Of a stretch of DNA of 64,000 bases, positions 17,504-26,720 are shown piece by piece. Under the pieces are notes generated by a model. The model was not told the DNA's origin. It did not search any database and saw nothing but the letters and a program-made list of their open reading frames with translations. The stretch is from Bacillus sp. OxB-1 (GTDB lineage Bacteria > Bacillota > Bacilli > Bacillales_A > Planococcaceae): contig NZ_AP013294.1 of assembly GCF_000829195.1 (NCBI RefSeq), forward strand, positions 2,925,001 to 2,989,000. The letters are read 5' to 3'. Made by a program: the position numbers and the translations under genes. Numbering within the stretch: the stretch's first letter is position 1; each line of letters begins with the position of its first letter.

Positions 17504-18529
17504 TCAGAATCTATACACTTTTTCAATAGCATCTTCGACCCGCTTCGGAGTCGGCAAGAAGTGGTCTTCAAGCGCTGAAAATGGAACCGGAACATCGAAT
17601 CCTGTCACTTTTTCAATAGGCGCTTTCATGTACAAGAATGAAGTATTATTGATGATGGAAATTATGTCATTCCCTACGCCGCTCGTCTCATGCGCTTCAT
17701 GGACAACGACGACACGGCCTGTTTTTTGAACGGACTCCGCGATGATGTCTTTGTCCAACGGGAACAAAGTACGCATATCGATGACGTCGCACTGGATTCC
17801 TTTCGCTGCCGCCTTATCAGCAGCCGCTTTCGCGACAGGAACCATAGCGCCCCAAGCGATGACTGTCACGTCGTCGCCTTCCGTCACCTTTTTCCCTTTA
17901 CCGATTTCCACTTCGTAGATCCCTTCCGGAACATCTTCACGGAATGCACGGTAGAGGCGCATCGGCTCCATGAACAGAACCGGGTCTGGATCTTTGATCG
18001 CCGCAATGAGCAATCCTTTTGCGTCAGTCGGAGTGGACGGGCAAACAACTTTGATGCCTGGCATATGCGTGAAGAATGATTCTGGACTGTCGGAATGGAT
18101 TTCAGGAGCACGCACCCCGGCGCCATATGGAGCACGGATGACCATAGGAACCGTATACTTGCTCAACGTCCGCATCCGCACACGAGTGACATGCGTTGCG
18201 ATTTGTTCGAATGCCGGATAGATGAACCCGAGGAACTGGATTTCAGGGACCGGAATCATTCCATTGACCGCGAGACCAACGGAAGAACCGATAATTCCCG
18301 CTTCACTAAGCGGCGTATCGACGACGCGGTCCTCCCCGAATTGAGCTTGGAGGCCTTCCGTCGCACGGAAGACTCCCCCGTTTTTCCCAACATCTTCACC
18401 AAGCACGATCACTCTGTCATCTTCGGCTAGCATCGTCCCTAGTGCATCCGTCACCGCTTGAACGAGCGTCAATGAACGTGTCGCCTGTTTGTTCGTTTCT
18501 GCAGTCTCTCTTTCTACGACTTGATTCAT
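17504..18529 (-). CDS. bkdAB: Branched-chain 2-oxoacid dehydrogenase E1 beta
   Basis: 341 residues, a transketolase-like pyrimidine-binding domain (LGEDVGKNGGVFRATEGL, DTPLSEAGIIGSSVGLAVNG) followed by the C-terminal domain (VIDMRTLFPLDKDIIAESV, VVVHEAHETSGVG). It pairs with E1 alpha to decarboxylate 2-oxoacids with thiamine diphosphate. Start and E1-alpha stop share a base (TAATG). Pyruvate-type E1 is an alternative, but the cluster with an amino-acid dehydrogenase favours branched or aromatic oxoacids. Confidence 0.9.
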   Translation of the reverse strand: MNQVVERETAETNKQATRSLTLVQAVTDALGTMLAEDDRVIVLGEDVGKNGGVFRATEGLQAQFGEDRVVDTPLSEAGIIGSSVGLAVNGMIPVPEIQFLGFIYPAFEQIATHVTRVRMRTLSKYTVPMVIRAPYGAGVRAPEIHSDSPESFFTHMPGIKVVCPSTPTDAKGLLIAAIKDPDPVLFMEPMRLYRAFREDVPEGIYEVEIGKGKKVTEGDDVTVIAWGAMVPVAKAAADKAAAKGIQCDVIDMRTLFPLDKDIIAESVQKTGRVVVVHEAHETSGVGNDIISIINNTSFLYMKAPIEKVTGFDVPVPFSALEDHFLPTPKRVEDAIEKVYRF

Positions 18530-19593
18530 TAATTCCCACCCCTTATCGACTCAAGATAGTTTTCCTTTTGCTCTTTGATCGGCCAAGGCATTTCTTCAAA
18601 TACGTGATCGAACATATCTTCCACATTCGGTGCCGGGAAGCTTTCCATTGCGACAACAGCTTCTTCGACTTCCGATTCGATTTGTTTCTTTGTTTCTTCC
18701 ACCCATTCGTCGTTCCAATAATCGTATTCCTTCATGAAGCGCTCCAGGCGCAGCAGCGGATCGACCTTATCACGTTCTGCATCGACCTTCTCCTGGTCGC
18801 GGTATTTTGTCGGGTCGTCAGCAGTCGTATGGGCTCCGAAGCGTTGTGTGACCGCCTCGATTAATGTCGGCCCGTCACCATTGCGTGCTCGATCGAACGC
18901 TTTTTTCGTCTCGAAGTACACAGCGAAGATGTCATTACCATCAATCCGGATTCCTGGCATCCCATATGCTACACTCTTCTGGGCAATCGTTTTCGAATTC
19001 ATCTGCTTTTCGAATGGTACAGAAATGGCAAAGCCGTTATTTTGGTTGAAGAAAACAACAGGCAATTTGAATACGCTCGCAAAGTTCATGCCTTCATGGA
19101 AATCGCCCTCGGATGTCGCTCCATCTCCGAAATAAGCAATGGACGCATTTTTCGTTCCTCTTCGTTTTTCAGCCCATGCAGCACCTGCCGCATGCGGAAG
19201 CTGTGTCGCAATCGGAACAGCTGGCGGGAAGATGTTGCGGTCTGCGTGCACCGTTCCCTCTACACGGCCATTCCAATAGAGGAAGACACGCGGCATTTCC
19301 GCGCCGAATGTCAACAGGGCACCATGATCTCGGTACGTCGGGAAAACCCAGTCATCCTTCTCCAAGGAGAGGGCGCTGCCAACTTGTGCAGCTTCCTGTC
19401 CTTCAAAAAGGGCATACGTACCAAGACGGCCTTGACGTTGCAAACTCTTCGCCTTGCGGTCAAATGTCCGGATCCGCAGCATGTTATAATAGAATTCTTT
19501 CACTAGTTCAGGTGAAATCTCGTCTTTAATCGATGCATCCGAGAATTTCCCCTCTTGGTTTACATATTGTTTGATTGGATACAGATCCTCCAT
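18529..19593 (-). CDS. bkdAA: Branched-chain 2-oxoacid dehydrogenase E1 alpha
   Basis: 354 residues from ATG 19593 with GAGGTGA 8 nt upstream (a TTG two codons earlier is too close to the ribosome site). The thiamine diphosphate motif runs from GDGATSEGDFHEGMNFA to the NN of FFNQNNGFAIS, with the phosphorylation-loop-like region near TRFGAHTTADDPTKYR. It sits 20 nt after the pdh stop in one operon. It performs the decarboxylation step with E1 beta. Confidence 0.92.
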   Translation of the reverse strand: MEDLYPIKQYVNQEGKFSDASIKDEISPELVKEFYYNMLRIRTFDRKAKSLQRQGRLGTYALFEGQEAAQVGSALSLEKDDWVFPTYRDHGALLTFGAEMPRVFLYWNGRVEGTVHADRNIFPPAVPIATQLPHAAGAAWAEKRRGTKNASIAYFGDGATSEGDFHEGMNFASVFKLPVVFFNQNNGFAISVPFEKQMNSKTIAQKSVAYGMPGIRIDGNDIFAVYFETKKAFDRARNGDGPTLIEAVTQRFGAHTTADDPTKYRDQEKVDAERDKVDPLLRLERFMKEYDYWNDEWVEETKKQIESEVEEAVVAMESFPAPNVEDMFDHVFEEMPWPIKEQKENYLESIRGGN

Positions 19594-19613
19594 GAACAAT
19601 TCACCTCATTATA

Positions 19614-20750
19614 TTATTGATGTTGAAAATGCCATTTCGGCCGTTTTGCCTGGGAGAAAAAGCTGTTGCGGTTCTTCGCATCTGCAATTCGTTTTTCACA
19701 CATGCGGTCTGCTGCCGTCGCTGTCGTGATCTGATCTTGCTCCGCTTGTGTAAACACTTCCAATAGAGAGTTGTAGATATTCTCAGTTTTAGCAAGTACG
19801 CGAGCCGGATTTGCTCCATACAATTCATCTGCTACTTGGATTAATCCACCGCCATTGACGATATAATCCGGTGCATACAGAATCCCTCTTTCACGCAGAA
19901 CATCGCCGTGACGGCTTTCAGACAATTGGTTGTTCGCTGAACCGGAAATACCGCGCACTTTTAAAACGTCAATCGTATCGTCATTGATGATGCCGCCGAA
20001 TGCACATGGGATGAAAATATCTGCATCTTGGCTGTAAATATCATCGCTTGCTACCACTTTCACGGAGCTTCCACCGAGTTTTTGAATATCTTCGAGCGCT
20101 TTTTCATTAATATCCGTCACAATGATATTTCCGCCCTCGTTCAGGATGTGCTCCGCCACTTTGTAGCCGACTTTTCCAAGTCCTTGGATTGTGAAAGTCT
20201 TCCCTTCCAGCTTGTCATCACCGAACAATGCTTTGCTCGTCGCTTTCACACCGTAGACGACACCCAATGCGGTTGGGATGGAAGAGTCTCCTCCGCCTCC
20301 AAACTCGACCGGTTTGCCAGCAATATAGTTCGTTTCTTTCATCGCCTGCACAAAATCGTCAAGCGTCGTACCCATATCGGTTCCTGTATAGAAACGGCCG
20401 TTCAAGGAGTCAATGAATTGACCGAATGCCCGGAATTTCTCAGGCGTTTTGTCTTTTAGCGGGTCACCGATGATGACCGATTTACCGCCGCCGAAATCCA
20501 CGTCTGCCGCTGCACATTTGTATGTCATCCCTTTAGACAGGCGAAGGACGTCCTTTAACGCGTCATCCATCGTCTTATACGGCGCCATGCGGCATCCGCC
20601 GAGCGCAGGACCCATCGTCGTATCATGAATCGCGATGATTGCCTGTAGGCCTGTCGCCTTGTCGTTGCAGAACAGAACCTGTTCATGCTCCACCATTTTA
20701 TCGAGAACGCTTGCATTTTCATTTTTCAAAGATTGTTCCAAAGTCACCAT
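19614..20750 (-). CDS. pdh: Phenylalanine dehydrogenase (Glu/Leu/Phe/Val dehydrogenase family)
   Basis: 378 residues, NAD-dependent oxidative deamination of an amino acid to its 2-oxoacid. Catalytic lysines are K78 and K90 ([17 protein letters not shown]); the dinucleotide loop is GLGKVG. The choice of Phe over Leu dehydrogenase rests on [37 protein letters not shown] and [10 protein letters not shown], all PheDH-like in my memory of the families, and on near-identity in long blocks to the Sporosarcina ureae enzyme. AAAGGAGG precedes the ATG. It heads the bkd operon, where leucine dehydrogenase (bcd) stands in other Bacilli, so it may feed both aromatic and branched oxoacids to BKD. Confidence 0.85.
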   Translation of the reverse strand: MVTLEQSLKNENASVLDKMVEHEQVLFCNDKATGLQAIIAIHDTTMGPALGGCRMAPYKTMDDALKDVLRLSKGMTYKCAAADVDFGGGKSVIIGDPLKDKTPEKFRAFGQFIDSLNGRFYTGTDMGTTLDDFVQAMKETNYIAGKPVEFGGGGDSSIPTALGVVYGVKATSKALFGDDKLEGKTFTIQGLGKVGYKVAEHILNEGGNIIVTDINEKALEDIQKLGGSSVKVVASDDIYSQDADIFIPCAFGGIINDDTIDVLKVRGISGSANNQLSESRHGDVLRERGILYAPDYIVNGGGLIQVADELYGANPARVLAKTENIYNSLLEVFTQAEQDQITTATAADRMCEKRIADAKNRNSFFSQAKRPKWHFQHQ

Positions 20751-20830
20751 TTCAATTTCCTCCTTTATAATTTCCTTCCGAATTCCTTTTTTCGTTTCAT
20801 CATATATTATTCGACCAGCGAAGGCCGTAT

Positions 20831-20858
20831 GAAGTCGGGCTTAGCCCGCTATCACTTC
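20831..20858 (-). terminator. Hairpin between transporter and pdh
   Basis: GAAGT (20831-20835) pairs with ACTTC (20854-20858) around an inner CGGGC-TTA-GCCCG stem. There is no T tract on the minus strand, so it may attenuate or protect RNA rather than terminate. Confidence 0.35.
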
Positions 20859-22207
20859 AAGAAATTCAAAAAGCCCAATACATCCATGAATACGATTACA
20901 ATTGCAATCGGTGCTACATAGCGAATCAATAAAAACCAAATTGTGAATAACTTAGCGCTAATGTTGGAACCAGATTTTAATTCATTGAATAATTTCTCTT
21001 TCGGTATTTTCAACGGAATGAAAATCGCGATCAACAATGCTCCGAGTGGCATCAACATATTACTAACCAAGAAATCGAACGCATCAAAAATGGATGTTCC
21101 AAAAATCGAAATGTCCGACAGCAAGCCAAATGACAAGGCGGAAGGAATACCTACGACGAAAATCGCCAACCCAATAAGCCAAGCATATTTTTTCCGCTTC
21201 GCTTCATCCCCTTTAGCGAGCACTGCAACAATAATTTCAAGCATCGAGAAAGCCGATGTGAGCGCAGCAAACAAGAAAAGGATCAGAAATGCCAAGAAAA
21301 ACAGGACACCGAACGGAAGCTGCCCAAAAATTGTCGGCAAAACATTGAATAATAATGTAGGACCCGCGTCCGGCTCAAGTCCGAATGCGAAGACCGCAGG
21401 AAAGATGACCAATCCAGCCAGAACGGCTACGAGCAAGTTCATCAGAACGATGGAAACAGCGGATTGTGGCAAGCTTTCCTTCTTGGATAAATAGGAACTG
21501 TACGTCACCATTACTGAAACCCCGATACTGAGGGCGAAAAACGATTGTCCCAGTGCAAACAGAATCGTTTCAGAAGTGACATTGCCAAAATCAGGTTTCA
21601 AGAAAAAGCTGAGCCCTGCCGACGCACCATCCAACGTGAAAGAGCGAATTGCTAATATGATAAACAGGATAAAGAGAGCAGGCATCATATATTTACTTGC
21701 TTTTTCAATCCCGCTAGTCACCCCTTTTGCAATGACGAACGTCGTCATTGCCATGAACACCAATTGTGCACCGACGCTGATGAACGGATCCGAAACGACC
21801 TCACCGAACAAATTATTGTAATCGGATTGCGTCAACCCATTTAAACTTCCTGTCGCGGCTTTAACAATATAGATGAGCACCCACCCGCCTACGACACTGT
21901 AAAACGATAGAAGGATAAAGCACGTGACCATACCGAGCCTACCGATGAAATGCCATGAAGAACCCGGCGCGATTTCTTTATAAGATTCAATCGCATCTTT
22001 TTGTGTGCTGCGTCCGATAATAAATTCTCCTATTAACAAAGGTAATCCAAGCAACAGTGTGAAAAGTAAGAAAATCAGTAAAAATGCACCACCGCCGCTT
22101 GTTCCTGCCACATACGGGAACTTCCAGATCGCTCCCAAACCGATAGCGGAGCCTGCCGCCGCCAAGATAAAGCCTAACTTAGATGTCCATTGATCAGTTG
22201 TGTTCAT
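20852..22207 (-). CDS. Sodium-dependent amino-acid transporter, NSS/SNF family
   Basis: 451 residues, about eleven membrane helices, with the family N-terminus [26 protein letters not shown] and the unwound TM1/TM6 sites ([25 protein letters not shown]). NSS homologues in Bacilli (YocR/YhdH, MhsT) take up hydrophobic or aromatic amino acids with sodium. Position beside phenylalanine dehydrogenase and opposite an Lrp-type regulator supports an aromatic or branched substrate. GGAGA lies before the ATG; a cre-like site and two hairpins lie in the leader. Confidence 0.87.
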   Translation of the reverse strand: MNTTDQWTSKLGFILAAAGSAIGLGAIWKFPYVAGTSGGGAFLLIFLLFTLLLGLPLLIGEFIIGRSTQKDAIESYKEIAPGSSWHFIGRLGMVTCFILLSFYSVVGGWVLIYIVKAATGSLNGLTQSDYNNLFGEVVSDPFISVGAQLVFMAMTTFVIAKGVTSGIEKASKYMMPALFILFIILAIRSFTLDGASAGLSFFLKPDFGNVTSETILFALGQSFFALSIGVSVMVTYSSYLSKKESLPQSAVSIVLMNLLVAVLAGLVIFPAVFAFGLEPDAGPTLLFNVLPTIFGQLPFGVLFFLAFLILFLFAALTSAFSMLEIIVAVLAKGDEAKRKKYAWLIGLAIFVVGIPSALSFGLLSDISIFGTSIFDAFDFLVSNMLMPLGALLIAIFIPLKIPKEKLFNELKSGSNISAKLFTIWFLLIRYVAPIAIVIVFMDVLGFLNFLK

Positions 22208-22238
22208 TCGTCAAATCTCCATTTCCCAACTTCGCCAT

Positions 22239-22272
22239 AAACGGGTAACATCCGTTTCAGCAAATACTGAAA
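22239..22272 (-). promoter_or_regulatory. Two overlapping hairpins in the transporter leader
   Basis: AAACGG (22239-22244) pairs with CCGTTT (22252-22257), and TTTCAG (22255-22260) pairs with CTGAAA (22267-22272). The two stems share three bases, so they cannot both form completely. They sit 32-65 nt upstream of the transporter start. Confidence 0.35.
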
Positions 22273-22281
22273 TCGCTTACA
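22268..22281. promoter_or_regulatory. cre (CcpA) site upstream of the transporter
   Basis: TGAAATCGCTTACA matches the CcpA operator consensus TGWNANCGNTNWCA at every fixed position. It lies 61-74 bp before the transporter start codon, consistent with repression by preferred sugars. Confidence 0.55.
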
Positions 22282-22377
22282 TTTAATTCCAAATACATAA
22301 CTGAAGTAACAAGGCATAACCAGTTTACAAGGTTACAACCATGATTTCAATTCATTTTACATATAGAATTTGCACAG

Positions 22378-22522
22378 CCCCTTCAAATTAACAATTAAAT
22401 TTGCGTTTTCCCCTTTGAATTAATAATAGAATAGTATAGAATTAAAGGGAATATCAAAAAATATGCGTTTTCATGAGGAGACCATAATTTTGAACAAGAT
22501 TCACATTTTTCCCCTTCAAATT
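22378..22522. promoter_or_regulatory. Repeated CCCCTTCAAATT motifs, likely Lrp operators
   Basis: CCCCTTCAAATT occurs exactly at 22378-22389 and 22511-22522; CCCCTTTGAATT is at 22410-22421; an inverted AATTAAAGGG is at 22440-22449. The last copy extends to CCCCTTCAAATTGAAAGAGG, an imperfect palindrome that includes the ribosome site of the Lrp gene. The rest of this 331-bp divergent spacer (22208-22538) is AT-rich with no other gene visible. Confidence 0.45.
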
Positions 22523-22538
22523 GAAAGAGGTGTTGGAA

Positions 22539-23006
22539 TTGGATGAATTAGACATCAAACTGTTGGAATTGTTACAGATGAACAGCCGCGTTACAATCAG
22601 TGAGTTATCCAAGCAATTGGTACTCAGTCGGCCGAGTGTTTCCGAACGGCTTCAGCGATTGCAGGAAAGAGGCATTATTGAAGAGTTCACTGCACGGGTC
22701 TCCTTACCTGCGGTAGGCTTGGACATCCTATTGTTCATTCAAGTGAGTGAACTGAAAAGGACACCGCATGAGCTCGAAGAGTTTATGGAAAATGAAAACG
22801 CTGTCATTGAATGCCACCGGGTCACAGGCACGACAAATTACGTTCTGAAGGCCGCAGTTTCCAACATGGCCAGCATGAGCCTGCTGATCGACCGGCTAAT
22901 ACCATTCGGGTCTTTGACGACTTCCATCGTCTTATCATCCCCCATCCCCTATCGGGTCATTCAGCCTGAAAAGGGGAATGCGGCAGCCGAAAAGGTGAAG
23001 TCCTAG
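22539..23006 (+). CDS. Lrp/AsnC-family transcriptional regulator
   Basis: 155 residues from TTG 22539, chosen because AAAGAGG ends 8 nt before it; in-frame TTGs at 22521 and 22533 are possible. An N-terminal winged helix (LDIKLLELLQMNSRVTISEL, SRPSVSERLQRLQERGIIEE) is followed by the RAM/AsnC_trans_reg domain (VIECHRVTGTTNYVLKAAV). Lrp regulators sense amino acids and commonly control divergent transport or catabolic genes; here the divergent genes are the NSS transporter and the pdh-bkd operon. Not in an operon with anything downstream. Confidence 0.88.
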   Translation: MDELDIKLLELLQMNSRVTISELSKQLVLSRPSVSERLQRLQERGIIEEFTARVSLPAVGLDILLFIQVSELKRTPHELEEFMENENAVIECHRVTGTTNYVLKAAVSNMASMSLLIDRLIPFGSLTTSIVLSSPIPYRVIQPEKGNAAAEKVKS

Positions 23007-23043
23007 AACAAGCAGAGCATAGCGCCGTCCAGATCGGCAACCT

Positions 23044-23072
23044 TTGAATATCAGCCGAAACTCAGGTATAAT
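23044..23072 (+). promoter_or_regulatory. SigA promoter of ispH
   Basis: TTGAAT (23044-23049), 17-bp spacer, TATAAT (23067-23072), giving a short leader before GAGGAG and the GTG start. Confidence 0.85.
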
Positions 23073-23104
23073 GGTGGGCAGGTCCTATCAGAGGAGTGAA
23101 TCGA

Positions 23105-24082
23105 GTGAAAGTGTTGAAGATTTCCCCGAGAGGGTATTGTTACGGTGTAGTGGATGCCATGGTGATCGCGAGAAATGCGGCACTAGATAAGACACTGCCG
23201 AGACCCATCTATATTTTGGGAATGATTGTTCATAATAAACACGTGACAGATGCCTTCGAACAAGATGGCATCATTACATTGGACGGGGAGAACCGTTTGG
23301 AGATCCTTGAGCAAGTGGAAACCGGAACGGTCATTTATACAGCTCACGGTGTGTCCCCTGAAGTGCGCGAGTTGACAAAACGGAAAGGGCTTGTTGCGAT
23401 CGACGCTACCTGCCCTGATGTGACCAGCACGCATGATCTGATTGAAGAGAAGACGGCGGAAGGATACGACATCATCTATATCGGGAAGAGATATCATCCC
23501 GAGCCAGAGGGGGCCATTGGAGTTGCCCCGCATGCCGTGCACCTCGTTGAATCGATAAAAGACATCGAACAGTTAACGATCGAAAATGACAAACTTCTTG
23601 TCACAAACCAGACTACGATGAGCCAGTGGGACGTTGCTCACCTCATGGAAGCATTGCAGGAGAAATATCCGCATATCGAAGCGCATAAGGAAATTTGCCT
23701 TGCGACCCAAGTACGCCAGGAAGCGGTGGCGGAGCAAGCCGGCGAGGCAGATCTCCTGCTGGTAGTCGGAGACCCGAAAAGCAATAACTCCAATCGTTTG
23801 ACACAAGTGTCCGTCGAAATCGCCAATACCCCTTCCTACCGCATATCGGATGCTTCTGAAATCGATATCAGCTGGCTGGAAGGTGTAGAGACGGTCGCCG
23901 TCACGGCAGGTGCCTCCACCCCGACATTGATTGTTCGCGAAGTGATCGGTTTCCTGGAAGCGTTCGACCCGGAAGATCCGGCCACTCATGTACCTGAACG
24001 GAAATTCCAATTGGAAAGGATCCTTCCGAAGATCAAAAATCCGACCCCTGTCAAACGCATCGAACCTTACGCAACGTCATAA
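23105..24082 (+). CDS. ispH: 4-hydroxy-3-methylbut-2-enyl diphosphate reductase
   Basis: 325 residues from GTG 23105, 8 nt after GAGGAG; a GTG at 23096 overlaps the ribosome site. The three cluster cysteines are C12 (RGYCYGV), C103 (ATCPDV) and C198 (EICLATQ); HNKHV and AHGVSP supply substrate-binding histidines. It makes IPP and DMAPP from HMBPP, completing the MEP pathway begun by ispG in this window. Monocistronic between a strong promoter and terminator. Confidence 0.96.
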   Translation: MKVLKISPRGYCYGVVDAMVIARNAALDKTLPRPIYILGMIVHNKHVTDAFEQDGIITLDGENRLEILEQVETGTVIYTAHGVSPEVRELTKRKGLVAIDATCPDVTSTHDLIEEKTAEGYDIIYIGKRYHPEPEGAIGVAPHAVHLVESIKDIEQLTIENDKLLVTNQTTMSQWDVAHLMEALQEKYPHIEAHKEICLATQVRQEAVAEQAGEADLLLVVGDPKSNNSNRLTQVSVEIANTPSYRISDASEIDISWLEGVETVAVTAGASTPTLIVREVIGFLEAFDPEDPATHVPERKFQLERILPKIKNPTPVKRIEPYATS

Positions 24083-24090
24083 TATAGCTG

Positions 24091-24125
24091 AAAAACCGGC
24101 ATCCTTTGAAGGAGTGCCGGTTTTT
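24091..24125. terminator. Bidirectional terminator
   Basis: AAAAACCGGCATCC (24091-24104) pairs with GGAGTGCCGGTTTTT (24111-24125) with one mismatch, between convergent ispH and yqfO. Confidence 0.9.
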
Positions 24126-24149
24126 CATTGATTGCGGAAAGGCTTTGAT

Positions 24150-25268
24150 TTAAATGAATCGGAACGGCTCCGTACTAATTCGGGATTGGAGGAATTCCAC
24201 TGCATAACCTGCTTGTTCGCAGGCAGTCCGCATATATTCCGCGACGCCTTCGATCATCACATTCTCGACATTATGCCCCGGGTCCACCACTGCCAAGCCC
24301 ATCGACTCTGCATCATGGGCCACGTGGTAATACAGATCGCCGGTCACAAGGACATCGGCCCCTTTCCGCTTGGCCGCGTAGATGTATTTGTTTCCATCCC
24401 CGCCGAGCACCGCAACCTTTTCAATCTTTTTATCCGGCTCACCGACGAAACGGACCATCGGCACTTGCAGAGAAGCTTTAACATGCTGGGTAAAGCGCTC
24501 CAAAGTCATCGGTTGCTGTAATTTTCCGACCCGGCCCAAGCCATATTCATTCGTTCGCTGATCGAGCACGAAAAAGTCATACGCCGGCTCTTCATATGGA
24601 TGGGCTGCCAGCATCGCCTTCATTACTTTCGTTCGTAACGGTCCAGGCATAACGACCTCGATGCGCTGTTCTTCCACTTCTTCACCCTTGCCAACTTCCC
24701 CGATGAAAGGATCTGCCCCTTCCGCCGGAGTGAATCGCCCGATTCCCGTCGAAGTGAAACTGCATCCGGTATAATCTCCGATTGCTCCAGCCCCCGCCTG
24801 TGTCAAAGCTTCCCGAAGCTTGTCCGCATGGCTATCCGGACAAAATACGGCTAGTTTATAAAGCGGATCGGAAATCGTCGGCTCCATCACTTCCGTGCCA
24901 ATCAAGCCCAGCTTCGAGGCGAGCATATCATTCACCCCGCCTGGAGCGACATCCAAATTCGTATGGGCTGCATAGACCGAAACGTCATGTTTAATGCACT
25001 TTTCTATCATCCGGCCTTGAGCAGTATCCGTCCAAATCGTTTTAACAGGTCGGAAAAGCGGCGGATGATGCGCAATGATCAAATTTGCACCTCGTTCGAT
25101 CGCTTCATCCACCACTTGTTCATTCACATCCAAGGTGACCAAAACTTTTTGGACGGGCCGGTTCAGCTGGCCGATATGCAGCCCGACCGGATCGCCTTCC
25201 ATCGCAAACCGTTTAGGCGACCATGTTTCAAACAGCATAATAATCTCATGTCCATTCACATGTTTCAT
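24150..25268 (-). CDS. yqfO: Nif3-like dinuclear metal protein (YqfO)
   Basis: 372 residues, the long form with a central PII-like insertion (about 128-230) as in Bacillus YqfO. Metal-binding stretches are LIIAHHPPLF, YAAHTNLDVAPGGVND and, near the C-terminus, LVTGDLYYHVAHDA with DPGHNVENVMIEG. The family is annotated as GTP cyclohydrolase 1 type 2-like, but its true substrate is uncertain. The start overlaps the trmK end by 4 nt, matching the conserved trmK-yqfO pair. Confidence 0.9.
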   Translation of the reverse strand: MKHVNGHEIIMLFETWSPKRFAMEGDPVGLHIGQLNRPVQKVLVTLDVNEQVVDEAIERGANLIIAHHPPLFRPVKTIWTDTAQGRMIEKCIKHDVSVYAAHTNLDVAPGGVNDMLASKLGLIGTEVMEPTISDPLYKLAVFCPDSHADKLREALTQAGAGAIGDYTGCSFTSTGIGRFTPAEGADPFIGEVGKGEEVEEQRIEVVMPGPLRTKVMKAMLAAHPYEEPAYDFFVLDQRTNEYGLGRVGKLQQPMTLERFTQHVKASLQVPMVRFVGEPDKKIEKVAVLGGDGNKYIYAAKRKGADVLVTGDLYYHVAHDAESMGLAVVDPGHNVENVMIEGVAEYMRTACEQAGYAVEFLQSRISTEPFRFI

Positions 25269-25963
25269 GTCGACAACACCTTTCCGATCAGTTCAATCTG
25301 TCTTCTCAATTGAGCTTTTTTGGATTGGATCGACTCCGTCTCTTCTGCGGCTTCCAGAGATTGGAGCACACGGGTCCACTCTTGGACTTCACGGGTCCAT
25401 TTCTCGATGAAAGCTTCCGGCTTCTTTTCCAGCAGAAAAGGACCAACCAATAATTCCGTTTCATCGTAGGAGGCGTCCCCTCTTTCCAGAACAAGGACTT
25501 CGTAAATCTTCCCGTCCTCTTTCAAGATCGCTTCGTCTACAATGAACCAACCATTGGCAACCGCCCACTCCCGGATCACTTTCGCATTGATGTTCGGCTG
25601 GGCGACGATTCGGCGGACTGTCGAAAGTGCTTTCGCCCCTTTTTCCAATATGGAAACGATGAGTGGCCCACCCATGCCGGCTATGGTGATGACGTCGACT
25701 CCATCCTCTTCACGGACAGCGGACAGCCCGTCCGCCATCCGGACCGTGATCGCCTCGGCCAATCCCTCCCGCTGAACGTTCCGGACAGCAGATTCATAAG
25801 GGCCCTTTACCACTTCCCCTGCAATCGCCTTCTTCACTTTACCCGACTTGACCAAAAAACAAGGCAGATACGCATGATCGCTGCCTATATCGGCAATAAC
25901 CGTCCCTCTCGGCACAAAAGAGGCGACAGAAGCCAGTCGATCCGACAATTGTTCCGTATTCAA
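25265..25963 (-). CDS. trmK: tRNA (adenine-22-N1)-methyltransferase
   Basis: 232 residues from TTG 25963 (MNTEQLSDRLASVASFVPRG), which aligns with the Bacillus subtilis TrmK start; a GTG at 25981 in frame is less likely. A Rossmann SAM site (VIADIGSDHAYLPCFLV) and the catalytic-region ITIAGMGGPLI are clear, with a C-terminal coiled coil. It methylates A22 in tRNA-Ser and others. Confidence 0.92.
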   Translation of the reverse strand: MNTEQLSDRLASVASFVPRGTVIADIGSDHAYLPCFLVKSGKVKKAIAGEVVKGPYESAVRNVQREGLAEAITVRMADGLSAVREEDGVDVITIAGMGGPLIVSILEKGAKALSTVRRIVAQPNINAKVIREWAVANGWFIVDEAILKEDGKIYEVLVLERGDASYDETELLVGPFLLEKKPEAFIEKWTREVQEWTRVLQSLEAAEETESIQSKKAQLRRQIELIGKVLST

Positions 25964-26064
25964 TAAACCTCCACCTTTCACAGTCCTGATTGTACGTTAC
26001 CATTGCTGAAAAAACAAAAGAGAAAAGCACTTCATCCGAATCATGCCTTCCATCCGAATAATAG

Positions 26065-26106
26065 AAAAAACCGTCAGGAAGCAGAGATTTTCTGCATTCT
26101 GACAGC
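26065..26106 (-). terminator. cccA terminator
   Basis: Minus-strand stem of 15 nt arms (plus 26071-26085 and 26091-26105, few mismatches) followed by six Ts, just after the cccA stop. Confidence 0.85.
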
Positions 26107-26119
26107 TTTTTCATTCGCA

Positions 26120-26494
26120 TTATTGAAGTGATAAGATATAGTCTGCCATTACTTCAGCATCCGCACCGGGTACCAGGTTTGGAGGCATAGCGCCCACCCC
26201 GTTATGAAGGACATCTACGATTTCCTCTTTCGGTACATCCAAACCGACTAGGGAAGGTGCAGCACCACCCATACCACCTGTCAAGTCACCGCCATGACAG
26301 CCGATACATTTTTGCTGCGCGACAGCTTCTGCGTCAAAGTCTTCAGTGCTTGCCACTTCTTCCGTTCCTTCGCCTTCTTCGCCCTGTTTCGCGATTTCCT
26401 CTTTTTGGTCAAGTCCGTAAAGTGACATGAAGAAAATAAGACCGAGTCCAAGCGCAAAAATCAGAAAATAAGGGACTACTGGATTTTTACTCAT
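26120..26494 (-). CDS. cccA: Membrane-anchored cytochrome c-550
   Basis: 124 residues from ATG 26494 (GAAGGAGGG upstream). One N-terminal membrane helix (about 8-26), an acidic linker, and a class I cytochrome c domain with haem site C63-x2-C66-H67 (KCIGCHGG) and axial M103 (GAMPPN). It carries electrons to the terminal oxidase on the outer membrane face. Located beside trmK as in Bacillus subtilis. Confidence 0.93.
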   Translation of the reverse strand: MSKNPVVPYFLIFALGLGLIFFMSLYGLDQKEEIAKQGEEGEGTEEVASTEDFDAEAVAQQKCIGCHGGDLTGGMGGAAPSLVGLDVPKEEIVDVLHNGVGAMPPNLVPGADAEVMADYILSLQ

Positions 26495-26670
26495 CGAATT
26501 ACCCTCCTTCAACAGGATCTATTTCTGTACTGGATACAGTTCACAACTATCATTGTACTGTATCCGACAAAAAACTGAAAGAGTAATCGATCATCTTTTC
26601 ACCCTTTGTGACAAATTCGACAAAACTTTTTCAAGAAATCGTTGAGTTGCGAAAATCATTCCCGGATTCT

Positions 26671-26710
26671 AAAAGAAGCCATCCAGGCGACAGCAGATCG
26701 CCTGGATGAC
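26671..26710 (-). terminator. Acyl-CoA dehydrogenase terminator
   Basis: An 11-bp perfect stem (26680-26690 with 26698-26708, 7-nt loop), then GGCTTCTTTT on the minus strand. Confidence 0.85.
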
Positions 26711-26720
26711 TTGTTGCTCT

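Noticed and set aside
16773..17729. 318-codon plus-strand open frame across two bkd genes
   Set aside because: Arg/His/Phe/Cys-rich antisense shadow spanning E2 and E1 beta; no start site or motif.
19614..20750. Annotation as leucine dehydrogenase
   Set aside because: Neighbourhood suggests it, but residue blocks ([27 protein letters not shown]) follow phenylalanine dehydrogenases.
22000..22540. CRISPR-like interpretation of the repeated CCCCTTCAAATT motifs
   Set aside because: Only four short, unevenly spaced and partly inverted copies; no cas genes; operator sites explain them better.
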